Source of the DNA: Archangium sp.
GTDB taxonomy: Bacteria; Myxococcota; Myxococcia; Myxococcales; Myxococcaceae
Direction of reading: 5' to 3'
Assembly: GCA_016793585.1 (NCBI GenBank)
Contig: JAEUJR010001085.1
Coordinates: 1-30,817 of the forward strand
Length of the DNA stretch: 30,817 bases
Shown piece after piece: positions 23,186-30,817 of the stretch. Under the pieces are notes generated by a model. It saw nothing but the letters and a program-made list of their open reading frames with translations. It was not told the origin of the DNA and did no database searches. The translations under genes and the position numbers were made by a program. How positions within the stretch are numbered: the stretch's first letter is position 1; each line of letters begins with the position of its first letter.

Positions 23186-24805
23186 GTGGCGGAAGCTCGT
23201 CGTTCAGGCGTGAGGCCGGGCATCAAGCGGCTGGTGTGCCCCTGCGGCGCGCCGGTGATGGTCGACCCATCGTCGATTCGTACGCCCGAGAGCGACAGTC
23301 AGCACGATGGGCCGGTGCAGCCGAAGGTGATGCCGTGCGGCTCGTGCGGGCGGCTGTTGGTGGTGGAGGACCCGAACGTCGGCCGCGTGGTGCTGGGCAA
23401 GTGGCGCCTCGACCGGCGGCTCGGGCAGGGCGGCATGGGCACGGTGTACCTGGCGACCGAGAAGGCGGTCGACCGCGAGGTGGCGCTCAAGTTCCTGCAC
23501 CCGAAGCTGGCCGAGCGCGAGGAGTACCGCACGCGCTTCGAGCAGGAGGCGCGCATCATGGCGCGCATCGAGCACCCGAACCTGGCCGGGCTGCACGGCG
23601 TCGAGCGCGAAGGCACCATTCCCTTCCTCGTCATGAAGTACGTGCGCGGGCGGCCGCTCACGCGGGTGATGAAGGAGAAGAAGACGTTCGCGCTCGAAGA
23701 GGTGCTGCCGTTGGTGGTGCAGATGGCGGCGGCGCTCGGAGCGCTGCACGCGCGCGGTTACGTGCACCGCGACTTGAAGCCCGGCAACGTCATCGTGTCG
23801 GACGATGGGCATGTGACGCTGCTCGACTTCGGGTTGACGCGTACGCACAACCCGAACCTCACCCGGCCGGGCGTCGCGCTCGGCAGCCCGCAGTACATGT
23901 CACCCGAGCAGGTGATGGCGGGGGCGCTCGACGGGCGCAGCGACCTCTACACGCTCGGCCTGCTCACCTCGGAGCTGCTCGTCGGCCACCGCCCCTACGC
24001 CGACGAAGACACGAAGGCGATGCTGCTGCAGCACCTCAACGACGTGCCCGAGCCCGCGCACCTGGCGAACGCGAAGGTGCCCGAGGCCGTGTCGAAGGTG
24101 TTGCTCAAGGCGATGGCGAAGAAGCCGCAAGACCGGCAAGCGAGCGTGTCGGCCTTCGTCGAAGAGCTGGTTCTGGCGGCGAAGGTGTCGTCGGTGCAGC
24201 TGCCGCGGCGCGAGACGGCCGAGGCGATGCTGGCGGCCGTGTCGCGGCCGTCGCCGATGCCGAGCCGCGCCGAGGTGCAGGAAGAGGTGGCCGAGGTCAT
24301 CTCGCCCGACACGATGTCGGTGCCACCCGAGGCCGGCGCGTCGATTCAGGCGGGCGCGACGCCTGCGGCGATGACGGCGCCGCGTGTGGCCACGCCGCCC
24401 AGGCCCGTGCCGGCCGTCACCGCAGGGCCCGTGCCCGCACCGGCGGCTGATCAGCGAACGACGTTGCCCCAGACCGTCACCGACCTGCCGCCCGTGGCCA
24501 ACAAGGCGGCGCAGACGTTGTCCGACGACGAGAAGCCGGCCTCGCCAGACCAACGCACCGAGCGCGTGCCCGCGTGGAACGAGAAGACCGAGGCGGTGCC
24601 CGCGTGGAATGACGTCACCGAGAAGCGGGTGCCTGCGAAGACCGACGAGCAGACCGGCCCGCTCGCGAAGTCGGTGGTGGAAGAAGCGACCGCTCCGCTG
24701 AAGCAGTCGACGCCGCTCGAGGAGGGCTTGTCGACCGCAGGGAAGGCCGGGCTCGCCGTGCTCATGCTCGTCATCATCGTCGCGGTGTGGCTGCTGCTGA
24801 GTTGA
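23186..24805 (+). CDS. Hanks-type serine/threonine kinase with N-terminal Cys motif and C-terminal tail anchor
   Basis: 539 residues from a GTG with GGAG upstream. The N-terminus carries CPCG (18-21) and CGSC (51-54), a likely zinc-ribbon. The kinase domain (about 73-335) has the glycine loop LGQGGMGTVYLA (79-90), Lys102 (VALK), the canonical HRDLKPGN (Asp196), DFG (Asp214) and SPE, so it should be active. Residues ~340-515 are a disordered Pro/Ala/Thr linker with imperfect repeats (RVPAWNEKTE / AVPAWNDVTE). The last ~19 residues are one hydrophobic helix ending at the stop (LAVLMLVIIVAVWLLLS), a tail anchor leaving the kinase in the cytoplasm. The codons for that helix and the stop are the first unit of the tandem array downstream. 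Confidence 0.93.
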   Translation: MAEARRSGVRPGIKRLVCPCGAPVMVDPSSIRTPESDSQHDGPVQPKVMPCGSCGRLLVVEDPNVGRVVLGKWRLDRRLGQGGMGTVYLATEKAVDREVALKFLHPKLAEREEYRTRFEQEARIMARIEHPNLAGLHGVEREGTIPFLVMKYVRGRPLTRVMKEKKTFALEEVLPLVVQMAAALGALHARGYVHRDLKPGNVIVSDDGHVTLLDFGLTRTHNPNLTRPGVALGSPQYMSPEQVMAGALDGRSDLYTLGLLTSELLVGHRPYADEDTKAMLLQHLNDVPEPAHLANAKVPEAVSKVLLKAMAKKPQDRQASVSAFVEELVLAAKVSSVQLPRRETAEAMLAAVSRPSPMPSRAEVQEEVAEVISPDTMSVPPEAGASIQAGATPAAMTAPRVATPPRPVPAVTAGPVPAPAADQRTTLPQTVTDLPPVANKAAQTLSDDEKPASPDQRTERVPAWNEKTEAVPAWNDVTEKRVPAKTDEQTGPLAKSVVEEATAPLKQSTPLEEGLSTAGKAGLAVLMLVIIVAVWLLLS

Positions 24806-25329
24806 ACGGCGCCGACTTGCATCATCGTCACGGTGTGGCGGCTGCTGAGGTGAACCGCGCCGACTTGCATCATCGTCACGGTGTGGCGGCTGCTCAGTTG
24901 AACGGCGCCGACTTGCATCATCGTCGCGGTGTGGCGGCTGCTGAGGTGAACGTGCTTCGACTGCATCATCGCCGCGGTGGAGCTGCTCAGCGCTGCGGGT
25001 TCGATTCGCGCGCTGAGTGCATCATCGTTGCGGTGGAGCTGCTCAGTGCTGCGGGTTCGATTCGCGCGCTGAGTGCATCATCGTCGCGGTGGAGTTGCTC
25101 AGTGCTGCGGGTTCGACTCGTGCGCCAGTGCATCGTCAGCTGCCGAGTTCTTTGGGCTCGACTCGCACGATGAGGGCACCGTCGTCGCAGTGGAGTTGCT
25201 CATCGCCGCGAGCTTCTTTGGGGTCGACTCGCGCGATGAGCGCATCATCGTCGCTGTGGAGTTGCTCGACCCTGCGGTTTCGACTCGTGCGCCCAGTGCA
25301 TCATCATCACGGTGTCGCTGCTGGCTGAG
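24773..25329. repeat. degenerate tandem array seeded from the kinase 3' end
   Basis: About eleven units whose common core resembles ATCATCGTCGCGGTG plus a TGG/GAG-rich CTGCT tail. Units begin at 24773, 24821, 24869, 24917, 24965, 25021, 25077, 25132 (degenerate), 25178, 25244 and 25300. The first four steps are exactly 48 bp; later steps are 56, 56, 55, 46, 66 and 56. Unit one is the end of the kinase gene, including codons for I-I-V-A-V-W-L-L-L-S and TGA. Units two to four repeat a stop at the same place with a spacer like CGCCGACTTGC. From 24965 a longer unit replaces it, with GCTGCGGGTTCGATTCG. The array fills the 546-bp gap before the convergent metalloprotease, which otherwise holds no gene. 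Confidence 0.85.
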
Positions 25330-25351
25330 AACGCTCGCGCGACGAATCGGC

Positions 25352-26854
25352 TCAGGGCCGCGTGTACTGAATGTTCAGCGAGAACGTCGACGCCTGATAC
25401 CCGTGCACCATGAGGAAGGCCTGCGTCTGGCCCGCGGGCACCGTCAGCGTGCAGGTCTCGCTCGCGCCGTTCGCGTAGGGGCGGCAGTCGAATGCGGTCA
25501 GCGACGGAGCGCCGCCGAACTTCACGTACAGGTCCGGGTCTCCGGTGCCCGTCATGGTGACGACGAAGCGGGTGCCGGCGACCACAGGCAGCGCGGCGAA
25601 CGTCTGCTGCGCGCCCTTCGCGACCGAGCCCGTCGCGGTACCAGTCGTCGGCGTACCCGTGGTGGGCGTCGGCGTAGGCGTGCCCGAGACGCCGCCCGCG
25701 ATGAACTCGAGCTGCAGCGTGTACGTCGAGGCCGCGTAGCCGACGACCGTGATGTACGCCGACGTCGGGGTCGAGGGCGACGTGAGGCGGCACTCTTCGT
25801 TCGAGTCGCCGAGGTACGGGCGGCAGTCGTACGCGGAGGACGTCGGCGCGGTGCCGAAGCGCACATAGAGGTCGGCGTCTCCCGAGCCCGCCATCGTCGC
25901 GCGGAACGCAGTGTTCGGCTGCACCGCGAATGGGCCGTAGGTCTTCGTCGCGTTCGCCGCGAGCGTGTCCTGGAAGTTGCGCACCGTCGCGCCGGGGTTC
26001 GGCGTGGGCGTCGGCGTCGGGGTGGGCGTGGGGTTCGTCACCGCCGGGCCGTAGATGGCCTGCACGCCCTGAATGTCGAGCTGGGTCAGCGGCAGGCTCC
26101 AGGTGTTGGTGCCGTTGCACTGCGGGTAGTGCATCACCGACGACGAGTCGTACGCCGTGACCGCGCGCCACGCGTTGTCTTCGAAGCAGGTGCCCGCCTC
26201 GGGGCGCGTGTGCTCGTGCCGGAAGCCGAGCGTGTGGCCGAGCTCGTGACGAAGCACGCCGCTCACCGAGATGCCGCCGAAGAGCGAGTTGTCGATGACG
26301 AGCTCACGCGCCGAGCGCGTGTTCGAGGGGAAGAACGCCGCCGCCAGGTACGAGCCGTTCGCGTTGATGGGCCGCACGTTGAAGAGCACGTTGGCGTTGG
26401 TGCGCGTGCACGTCGCGTCTTGCGCGGGTACGTAGATGAACTTCACGTTGGCGACGTTCATCCACGACTGGGCGGCGGCCTGCATGCCGTTCACGACGGT
26501 CTGCTTGTTGGCGCCGAAGTCGTTCGACACGCAGTACGAGAGGTTCTGCACCCGCGTCGCGTCCCACTTGTCGTCGGTGTTGCCGACGCGGTTGATGATC
26601 AGCTGCCCTTCCTGAACGTTGAGGTCGTAGAACTCGCGCAGCTGCTTCTCGCCCTCGAACACCGTGTCGCCGTCGGCGATGTACACGCCGCGGTCAGCGT
26701 CGAACTTCGCGTAGCGCGCCTTGAAGTCGGCGTACGACAGGCGCGTGCCGCTCGCCGTCGTCACGTCGTCAGAGCCCTGGAGCGTCGCCTCACTCGAGCC
26801 ACAGCCCGCCGCCACCATCACCACCACCGCTGCCGCCAGAATCGACCGAATCAT
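25352..26854 (-). CDS. secreted metzincin-type metalloprotease lipoprotein with two PPC domains
   Basis: 500 residues from the ATG at 26854 (Shine-Dalgarno GGGAG upstream). It begins MIRSILAAAVVVMVAAGCG with lipobox A-A-G-C. The zinc site HELGHTLGFRHEH is present: His203, Glu204, His207 and His213, the extended HExxHxxGxxH of metzincins. The Met-turn is at SSVMHY (Met241). After a Thr-Pro repeat linker come two pre-peptidase C-terminal (PPC) domains at about 285-370 and 395-500, each with DADLYVRFG or DPDLYVKFG and YDCRPY or FDCRPY, separated by a second Thr-Pro-Gly linker. It probably degrades proteins outside the cell or at the outer membrane, fitting a predatory or scavenging life. An in-frame start at 26914 would bury the signal and is rejected. 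Confidence 0.92.
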   Translation of the reverse strand: MIRSILAAAVVVMVAAGCGSSEATLQGSDDVTTASGTRLSYADFKARYAKFDADRGVYIADGDTVFEGEKQLREFYDLNVQEGQLIINRVGNTDDKWDATRVQNLSYCVSNDFGANKQTVVNGMQAAAQSWMNVANVKFIYVPAQDATCTRTNANVLFNVRPINANGSYLAAAFFPSNTRSARELVIDNSLFGGISVSGVLRHELGHTLGFRHEHTRPEAGTCFEDNAWRAVTAYDSSSVMHYPQCNGTNTWSLPLTQLDIQGVQAIYGPAVTNPTPTPTPTPTPNPGATVRNFQDTLAANATKTYGPFAVQPNTAFRATMAGSGDADLYVRFGTAPTSSAYDCRPYLGDSNEECRLTSPSTPTSAYITVVGYAASTYTLQLEFIAGGVSGTPTPTPTTGTPTTGTATGSVAKGAQQTFAALPVVAGTRFVVTMTGTGDPDLYVKFGGAPSLTAFDCRPYANGASETCTLTVPAGQTQAFLMVHGYQASTFSLNIQYTRP

Positions 26855-26868
26855 GGGTACTCCCGGTT

Positions 26869-26988
26869 TCAGGACAGGGAGCCCTTGAGCAGCTTTCTTG
26901 CCACGCCGAACCACATGATGTTTCTGGGTGTACGACTAAGTACCCGGAAAAGCTCCGAATCCATGTAGTTGTATCTGAACTTGACCAT
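26869..26988 (-). CDS. possible short basic peptide upstream of metalloprotease
   Basis: 39 codons from an ATG at 26988, beginning MVKFRYNYMDSELFRVLSR, preceded by GAGAG at reasonable spacing and ending 14 bp before the metalloprotease start. It is strongly basic and amphipathic. The frame stays open further upstream to 27168 (99 codons). It matches nothing I know; it may be a leader peptide or chance in a low-GC stretch. Confidence 0.25.
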   Translation of the reverse strand: MVKFRYNYMDSELFRVLSRTPRNIMWFGVARKLLKGSLS

Positions 26989-27130
26989 TTGCTCTCTCAA
27001 GGCCCAAGAATGACTTTGAGAACAATGGTTTGACGAGTGTTCGAACTGTCTCGACACAAGACAGAAGCACAGACCCCGTATGTCCTGAAAGAGGTCGGTG
27101 CGAACCACAATGAACAGGAAGCAGACAGGC
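26930..27130. other. low-GC intergenic stretch between divergent lipoprotein genes
   Basis: The gap 26855-27221 separates the metalloprotease (-) and the large lipoprotein (+). By count, 26941-27120 is about 47% GC, well below the coding sequence on either side. Apart from the short possible peptide gene at its left, I see no gene, tRNA or convincing promoter pair. It probably holds both promoters. Confidence 0.6.
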
Positions 27131-27221
27131 GCGATCATCGGCTGATCGGCGTCGTCTGCGCACACCATGAGGCCGAACGGCCCTTGAGGCTGGTGAGAAC
27201 GAGGCCTCTAGTGCGCGCTCC

Positions 27222-30200
27222 ATGAACATCCGCATCGTCGTGGGGGCGTTGCTGATCAGCGGTTGTCTCGAGCTCTCGTTACCGCCGTCGCCGCCGCCCC
27301 CAGGGCCGGGCACGGTGCAGGGCACGTTGAAGTACTCGCAGCCAGGCCGGAGCGGACTGCTCGCCGCGAAGAACGGACATGTGGTGTTGCTCGGCAACGC
27401 CAACGAAGCGCGCACCGACGACGAGGGCCGCTTCGCGCTCGGCGGCATCACCGAAGCGACGGGCTCGCTGCGGCTGTTCGTCGACCTCGATGGAGATGGG
27501 GCCATCGATCGACAGCGGGTGATGACGCTCGAGTCCATCGGCGCAGGGCCGGGCCGCGACCTCGCGCTCGGAGAAGTCGTGCTCGGCCGCAACGCGCGCC
27601 TCTCGGGCCGGGTGCTGCGCGGCGACCTCACGCAAGACGCGTTTCACCTCGGCACCACCGTGTTCGTCACGGGCATGGAGTACTCGACCTTCAGCGCCGA
27701 CAACGGTGGCTACGTGCTCGACGCGCTGCCCGAAGGCCCGATGCAGATCGCGTTCGTTCGCAACGGCTATCTGCCCGAGACGCGCGACGTGGTGCTCGAA
27801 GCAGGAGAGGACAAACGGCTGACCGACGTGCGGCTCGTCGCGAACCCGAGCGGTGCTGCGACCGCGACCGGCAAGGTCGTCTCGAGCGCCGGACCCATCG
27901 GACAGGCGAGGGTGCGCGCAGTGTCGAGCGAAGGTGCGGTCGCGGTGAACACGGCCGATGATGGAACGTTCAAGCTCGGCCCGATGCCGTCGGGCGCGTG
28001 GCTCATCGGCGTCGAGGCGCAGGGCTTCAAGAGCGTGTCGCTGGGAAGGCAGTTGCTCAACCCGGGCGCCAATGACCTGCGCACGGTGACGCTCATCACC
28101 GGCACGTCGATGCCGCTCGACCTCGATGCAGGGCTTCCTCCGCCGCAGCCCGATGCGGGCGCCGACCGGGACGCGGGCACTCCAGACGCGGGTCAGCTCG
28201 ATGCGGGAAGTGGTGGCGGAGCGGCGGGTGGAGCAGCGGGTGGCTCCAGCGGCGGCTCGGCGGGTGGCTCCAGCGGCGGCTCGGCAGGTGGCCTGGCTGG
28301 CGGCTCGGCGGGTGGCGCAGTCGCAGGCGGTTCGGGCGGCGGGGCGGGTGGTGGCTCGGCAGGCGGAGCCGTCGGAGGCGGCTCGACCGACGGTGGCGCG
28401 GCCGACGCGGGCGCGCCCCTCGGTTGCGGCGGAGCGTGCAGCGCAGGCTTCTTCTGCTCGAGCGGCGTGCAATGCCAGACCGCGTCGTGTGGGCTCACCA
28501 GCTGCGGGGGCGCTTGCAACGACGGCCGCTGCTACGCCTCGAGCTGCGGCGCACAGACCTGCGGCATTGGAGAGGTCTGCGACCAGTCCACCTGTCGACC
28601 GCTCGCGTGTGCTGGCGTCACCTGCGGAGCGGGCGCGCAATGCGCCGCGGGTCGCTGTCTCTCTCAGCTCTGTCGCTATGGAACCTGCGCGCCCGGGAGC
28701 GTGTGCGTGAACGCGACCTGCGTCGACGTTCGGTGCGTCGACGTCGACTGCGGCCCGGCGGCGACCTGCTTCGCGGGAGTCTGCCTGCCGACCACCAGCC
28801 AGGCTGGCAGCCCGTGCGCTCCGGGCTTCGTGTTCGTCGGCGGTCGCTGCACCGACGTCGCGTGTCAGGGCCTCACCTGCCCAGCGGGCTCGGTCTGCCG
28901 CGTTGGCCAGTGCAACCCCTCGGGCCTCTACATCGCAGGTCTGCTCTACCCCGAGGGCCGCACCAACCTCACGCCCGAGACCGTCATCGCGACGCTCGGC
29001 CCGACGGGCTGGCAGCGCCTCAACGTCACCGCGCTCCCGCCAGTCGCGCAGCTGTCGGTCTCACCAAGCGGGCAGTGGCTGTTCGCCATCACCGACGACG
29101 TTCCGAACAATGGCAGCGTCGAGGGCAGCTTGTGGCGCTCGGCTGACGGCATCGGGTGGACGAAGGTGTTCGACGGCTCGAACGTGAACGCCTCGGGCGC
29201 GTTGAACTCGATGACCTGGGAGCTCGCGACGAACACGCTGCTCGTCACCATCAATGGCGGCCCTTCGAACTCGCTCAACGGCTCGCTCTTCTCGACCGAC
29301 GACGGCACGACCTGGCGGCGGCGCGTCTTCACCTTCGGCGGCGACTATGTGACGTCGGTGAGCCCCGACCTCACGGCCGTGCCGTTCAGCAATTTCGGCT
29401 GGGCCGGCCTGTACCCGAACGATGGCGGCACTCGCCTGCCGCACTTCTACAACGCCGGGTGGACGCGACTCTTCGTCGACCAGTCGGGGAGCGGGCCCAG
29501 CATCGTCGCCACCAGCGACCTCCGGCTGCTCTCCGATGGCGGGCTGCTCGCGCCCGTCACCGTCGCCTCGCAAGACTCCGTCGTCTACGGGCCGGGTACG
29601 CGGCTGTTCGCGACCTCGGCGAACGCGGTGTGGTTCTCGCTCGACAACGGCGTTGCGTGGGGCCAACGCGCGCTGCCCATCATTCCCACCGTGTCGCTGG
29701 TCGGCGTCACTCGCGGCGCGAACGACGCGCTCATCGTCGGCAACAAGACGGCGCAGCCTCCGTTGCTCGTGTCGTCTGACGATGGGCTCACGTGGAGCCA
29801 GCTCGGCAACGACTGGTACGCCATTGCCGAACTCTCCGACCCGGTGCCGGCGTGGCAGCCTGACTCGGGGTACGTGTGGGAGCAACGTGTGCGGCCGCGC
29901 GTGCCGAACGGCTGGGTGTACCAGCGCTACGTCGGCGGCTCTGCCGTCTCGGGGCCCGTCGAGCCCGCGTGGACCACCGACGGCGGAGACGTTCGCGAGC
30001 CAAACACCGACATCTGGTGGCGGCCCGCTCAGCCACACCTCGGCGTGCGCGTGACGGCCATGACCTCGTTGCGCTGCTGCACCGGCCAGATGCGCTGCGG
30101 CGGAGCCTGTGTCGACATCTCCTCGAGCACGGCCAACTGCGGCGCGTGCGGCAGAACGTGCGCCGGTACCTGTCGCAATGGCGCGTGTGAGGCGACCGAC

Positions 30201-30701
30201 GCGGGTGCCCTGCAGAGCGGCTGTGCCGACGGAACGCGAGAGGGCTTCGTCGACGACGTGGCGTGGCCCGACATCGCCGCGTGCCGTGGCTCGTGGAGCG
30301 GCGACCTCTCGGCGGCGGCTGACTCGGTTTGTGGCGCCGGGTTTCACGTCTGCACCAACACCGACAGCGAACTGGCGACCGTGCGCACGAGCGATGCGTT
30401 GGCGTTCCCCGGGTGTTTCGCCTACCGCGCGTCGAACGATGGCTTCGATGGGTGCGAGCCGCTCGTCTGCCAGGGCGACCCGACGCGTGACGACATGGCC
30501 GGCATGGGCCGCGGGTGTCTGCTCGTCTCGGGCGTGAGCCGTGCGCCGTCGACGATTCCCGACGGTGGCAGCTCGTGTCTCTTCGACCGTGGGCGCATCG
30601 ACGCGCAGTGTTGCGCGGTGTCGGTCAGCGTGCCCGGATCGAGCCGGTCTCCTGGTTGTCCGCAGCGCACGGAGGACGGCGTCGTGTGTTGCCGCAACTG
30701 A
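27222..30701 (+). CDS. large multidomain surface lipoprotein (regulatory-like, Cys-rich and BNR-like domains)
   Basis: 1159 residues. The signal MNIRIVVGALLISGC has lipobox I-S-G-C (Cys15), followed by a Pro-rich stretch. Residues ~30-300 hold about three carboxypeptidase-regulatory/CNA-B-like beta domains (TDDEGRFALGGI, SADNGGYVLDALPEG, TADDGTFKLGPMPSG). Residues ~303-400 are an Asp-Ala-Gly then Gly-Gly-Ser linker. Residues ~402-570 are Cys-rich repeats of the form CGxGxxCxxGxCxxxxC. Residues ~580-900 show BNR/sialidase-type Asp-box motifs (SADGIGWTKVF, STDDGTTWRR, SLDNGVAWGQR, SSDDGLTWSQ), fitting a beta-propeller. The C-terminus has STANCGACGRTC and a domain starting CADGTREGFVDDVAWPDIAAC, a module I have seen in myxobacterial surface proteins. 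It probably binds surfaces or polymers; no catalytic site is evident. Its 3' end seeds a tandem repeat. Confidence 0.85.
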   Translation: MNIRIVVGALLISGCLELSLPPSPPPPGPGTVQGTLKYSQPGRSGLLAAKNGHVVLLGNANEARTDDEGRFALGGITEATGSLRLFVDLDGDGAIDRQRVMTLESIGAGPGRDLALGEVVLGRNARLSGRVLRGDLTQDAFHLGTTVFVTGMEYSTFSADNGGYVLDALPEGPMQIAFVRNGYLPETRDVVLEAGEDKRLTDVRLVANPSGAATATGKVVSSAGPIGQARVRAVSSEGAVAVNTADDGTFKLGPMPSGAWLIGVEAQGFKSVSLGRQLLNPGANDLRTVTLITGTSMPLDLDAGLPPPQPDAGADRDAGTPDAGQLDAGSGGGAAGGAAGGSSGGSAGGSSGGSAGGLAGGSAGGAVAGGSGGGAGGGSAGGAVGGGSTDGGAADAGAPLGCGGACSAGFFCSSGVQCQTASCGLTSCGGACNDGRCYASSCGAQTCGIGEVCDQSTCRPLACAGVTCGAGAQCAAGRCLSQLCRYGTCAPGSVCVNATCVDVRCVDVDCGPAATCFAGVCLPTTSQAGSPCAPGFVFVGGRCTDVACQGLTCPAGSVCRVGQCNPSGLYIAGLLYPEGRTNLTPETVIATLGPTGWQRLNVTALPPVAQLSVSPSGQWLFAITDDVPNNGSVEGSLWRSADGIGWTKVFDGSNVNASGALNSMTWELATNTLLVTINGGPSNSLNGSLFSTDDGTTWRRRVFTFGGDYVTSVSPDLTAVPFSNFGWAGLYPNDGGTRLPHFYNAGWTRLFVDQSGSGPSIVATSDLRLLSDGGLLAPVTVASQDSVVYGPGTRLFATSANAVWFSLDNGVAWGQRALPIIPTVSLVGVTRGANDALIVGNKTAQPPLLVSSDDGLTWSQLGNDWYAIAELSDPVPAWQPDSGYVWEQRVRPRVPNGWVYQRYVGGSAVSGPVEPAWTTDGGDVREPNTDIWWRPAQPHLGVRVTAMTSLRCCTGQMRCGGACVDISSSTANCGACGRTCAGTCRNGACEATDAGALQSGCADGTREGFVDDVAWPDIAACRGSWSGDLSAAADSVCGAGFHVCTNTDSELATVRTSDALAFPGCFAYRASNDGFDGCEPLVCQGDPTRDDMAGMGRGCLLVSGVSRAPSTIPDGGSSCLFDRGRIDAQCCAVSVSVPGSSRSPGCPQRTEDGVVCCRN
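28236..28307 (+). repeat. in-frame 24-bp repeats coding Gly-Gly-Ser linker
   Basis: Three consecutive 24-bp units (28236-28259, 28260-28283, 28284-28307) encode AGGSSGGS, AGGSSGGS and AGGLAGGS. The first two are identical at the DNA level and the third has diverged. They lie in the flexible linker of the large lipoprotein, and length variation between strains is likely. Confidence 0.8.
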
Positions 30702-30817
30702 AGGGAGCGCACCGACCTGGTGGTGTCGGTGAGCGTGCGCGGCGTCCGCAGCGCACGGAGGGTGGCGTCGTGCGTTGGCGCAACTGAAGGCAGGCGCACC
30801 GACCTGGTGGTGTCGGT
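30617..30817. repeat. tandem repeat seeded from the 3' end of the large lipoprotein gene (runs off right edge)
   Basis: Units begin with GGTGTCGGT at 30617, 30722 and 30809. The first (105 bp) covers the last codons and TGA of the lipoprotein gene. The second (87 bp) repeats it closely (TCCGCAGCGCACGGAGG, then GCGCAACTGAAGG, then GCGCACCGACCTGGTGGT) but lacks a 19-bp internal stretch and has one extra base later, so it is not in frame. The third starts at the window edge. Confidence 0.85.

Noticed and set aside
24451..24969. Minus-strand 172-codon frame with MMQVGAVQLSSRH repeats
   Set aside because: Antisense to the kinase for more than half its length; the repeats are the array read backwards.
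24787..25173. Plus-strand 128-codon frame with 16-residue repeats (AAAEVNRADLHHRHG) in the array
   Set aside because: It starts inside the kinase gene with no ribosome site and exists only because the 48-bp repeat is a multiple of three; it loses its pattern when the unit becomes 56 bp.
24773..25329. CRISPR array
   Set aside because: Units are contiguous and degenerate, with no constant repeat separated by unique spacers, and the first unit is protein-coding; no cas genes are nearby.
25073..26968. 631-codon plus-strand open frame
   Set aside because: Arg-rich antisense shadow of the metalloprotease, whose zinc site, Met-turn and PPC domains are unmistakable.

Overview
The window is high-GC DNA with dense short-gap coding and strong GC bias at third codon positions. 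It carries many Hanks-type kinase, FHA and sigma54-activator genes, lipoproteins with Asp-Ala-Gly and Gly-Gly-Ser-Ala linkers, and mostly TGA stops. This points to a myxobacterium (Myxococcota). That assignment rests on gene style and composition; there is no rRNA or tRNA to pin it, and I cannot name the genus. It looks like ordinary chromosome with a few accessory patches, not a phage or plasmid.

Layout. 1-728 (-): 5' part of a DUF1587/DUF1592-type lipoprotein running off the left edge. 839-2940 (+): FHA-sigma54 activator and a hypothetical protein, convergent with a tiny membrane protein (-). 3288-5383 (+): membrane Ser/Thr kinase overlapping a PEGA-like membrane partner. 8193-5384 (-): a likely three-gene unit (NTF2/SnoaL-like protein, alpha/beta-hydrolase-like protein, serine-hydrolase lipoprotein), divergent from a TetR regulator whose probable operator is a perfect 16-bp palindrome. 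13456-8871 (-): Gly-rich lipoprotein and an AddA/RecB-like helicase-nuclease. 14009-13575 (-): haem-binding protein, divergent from a four-gene unit at 14142-17675 (+): small barrel-like exported protein, five-CxxCH lipoprotein, GT-C-like membrane protein, exported protein of unknown function.

17649-19030 is rearranged. A ~51-bp duplicated gene junction brackets an orphan reading frame. Next comes a compact minus-strand operon, antitoxin - RelE/ParE toxin - minimal FHA protein, with 4-nt overlaps at both joints and a near-perfect 32-bp palindrome at its 5' end. Divergent from it is a haloalkane dehalogenase (19140-20030), then a flavin reductase (20246-21007). 22972-21008 (-) is a large Ala-rich protein divergent from a second, tail-anchored kinase with an N-terminal Cys-rich motif (23186-24805).

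The most unusual structure follows that kinase. A tandem array of about eleven degenerate 46-66-bp units (24773-25329) has as its first unit the kinase's own last codons and stop. A second, unrelated array of the same kind begins at the right edge (30617-30817), seeded from the 3' end of a 1159-residue lipoprotein. A metzincin-type metalloprotease lipoprotein (26854-25352, -) and a low-GC intergenic stretch lie between them.

Two other patterns recur. Four convergent gene pairs end exactly stop-to-stop in the hexamer TGATCA with no spacing. Several same-strand pairs are joined by 4-nt ATGA or GTGA overlaps.
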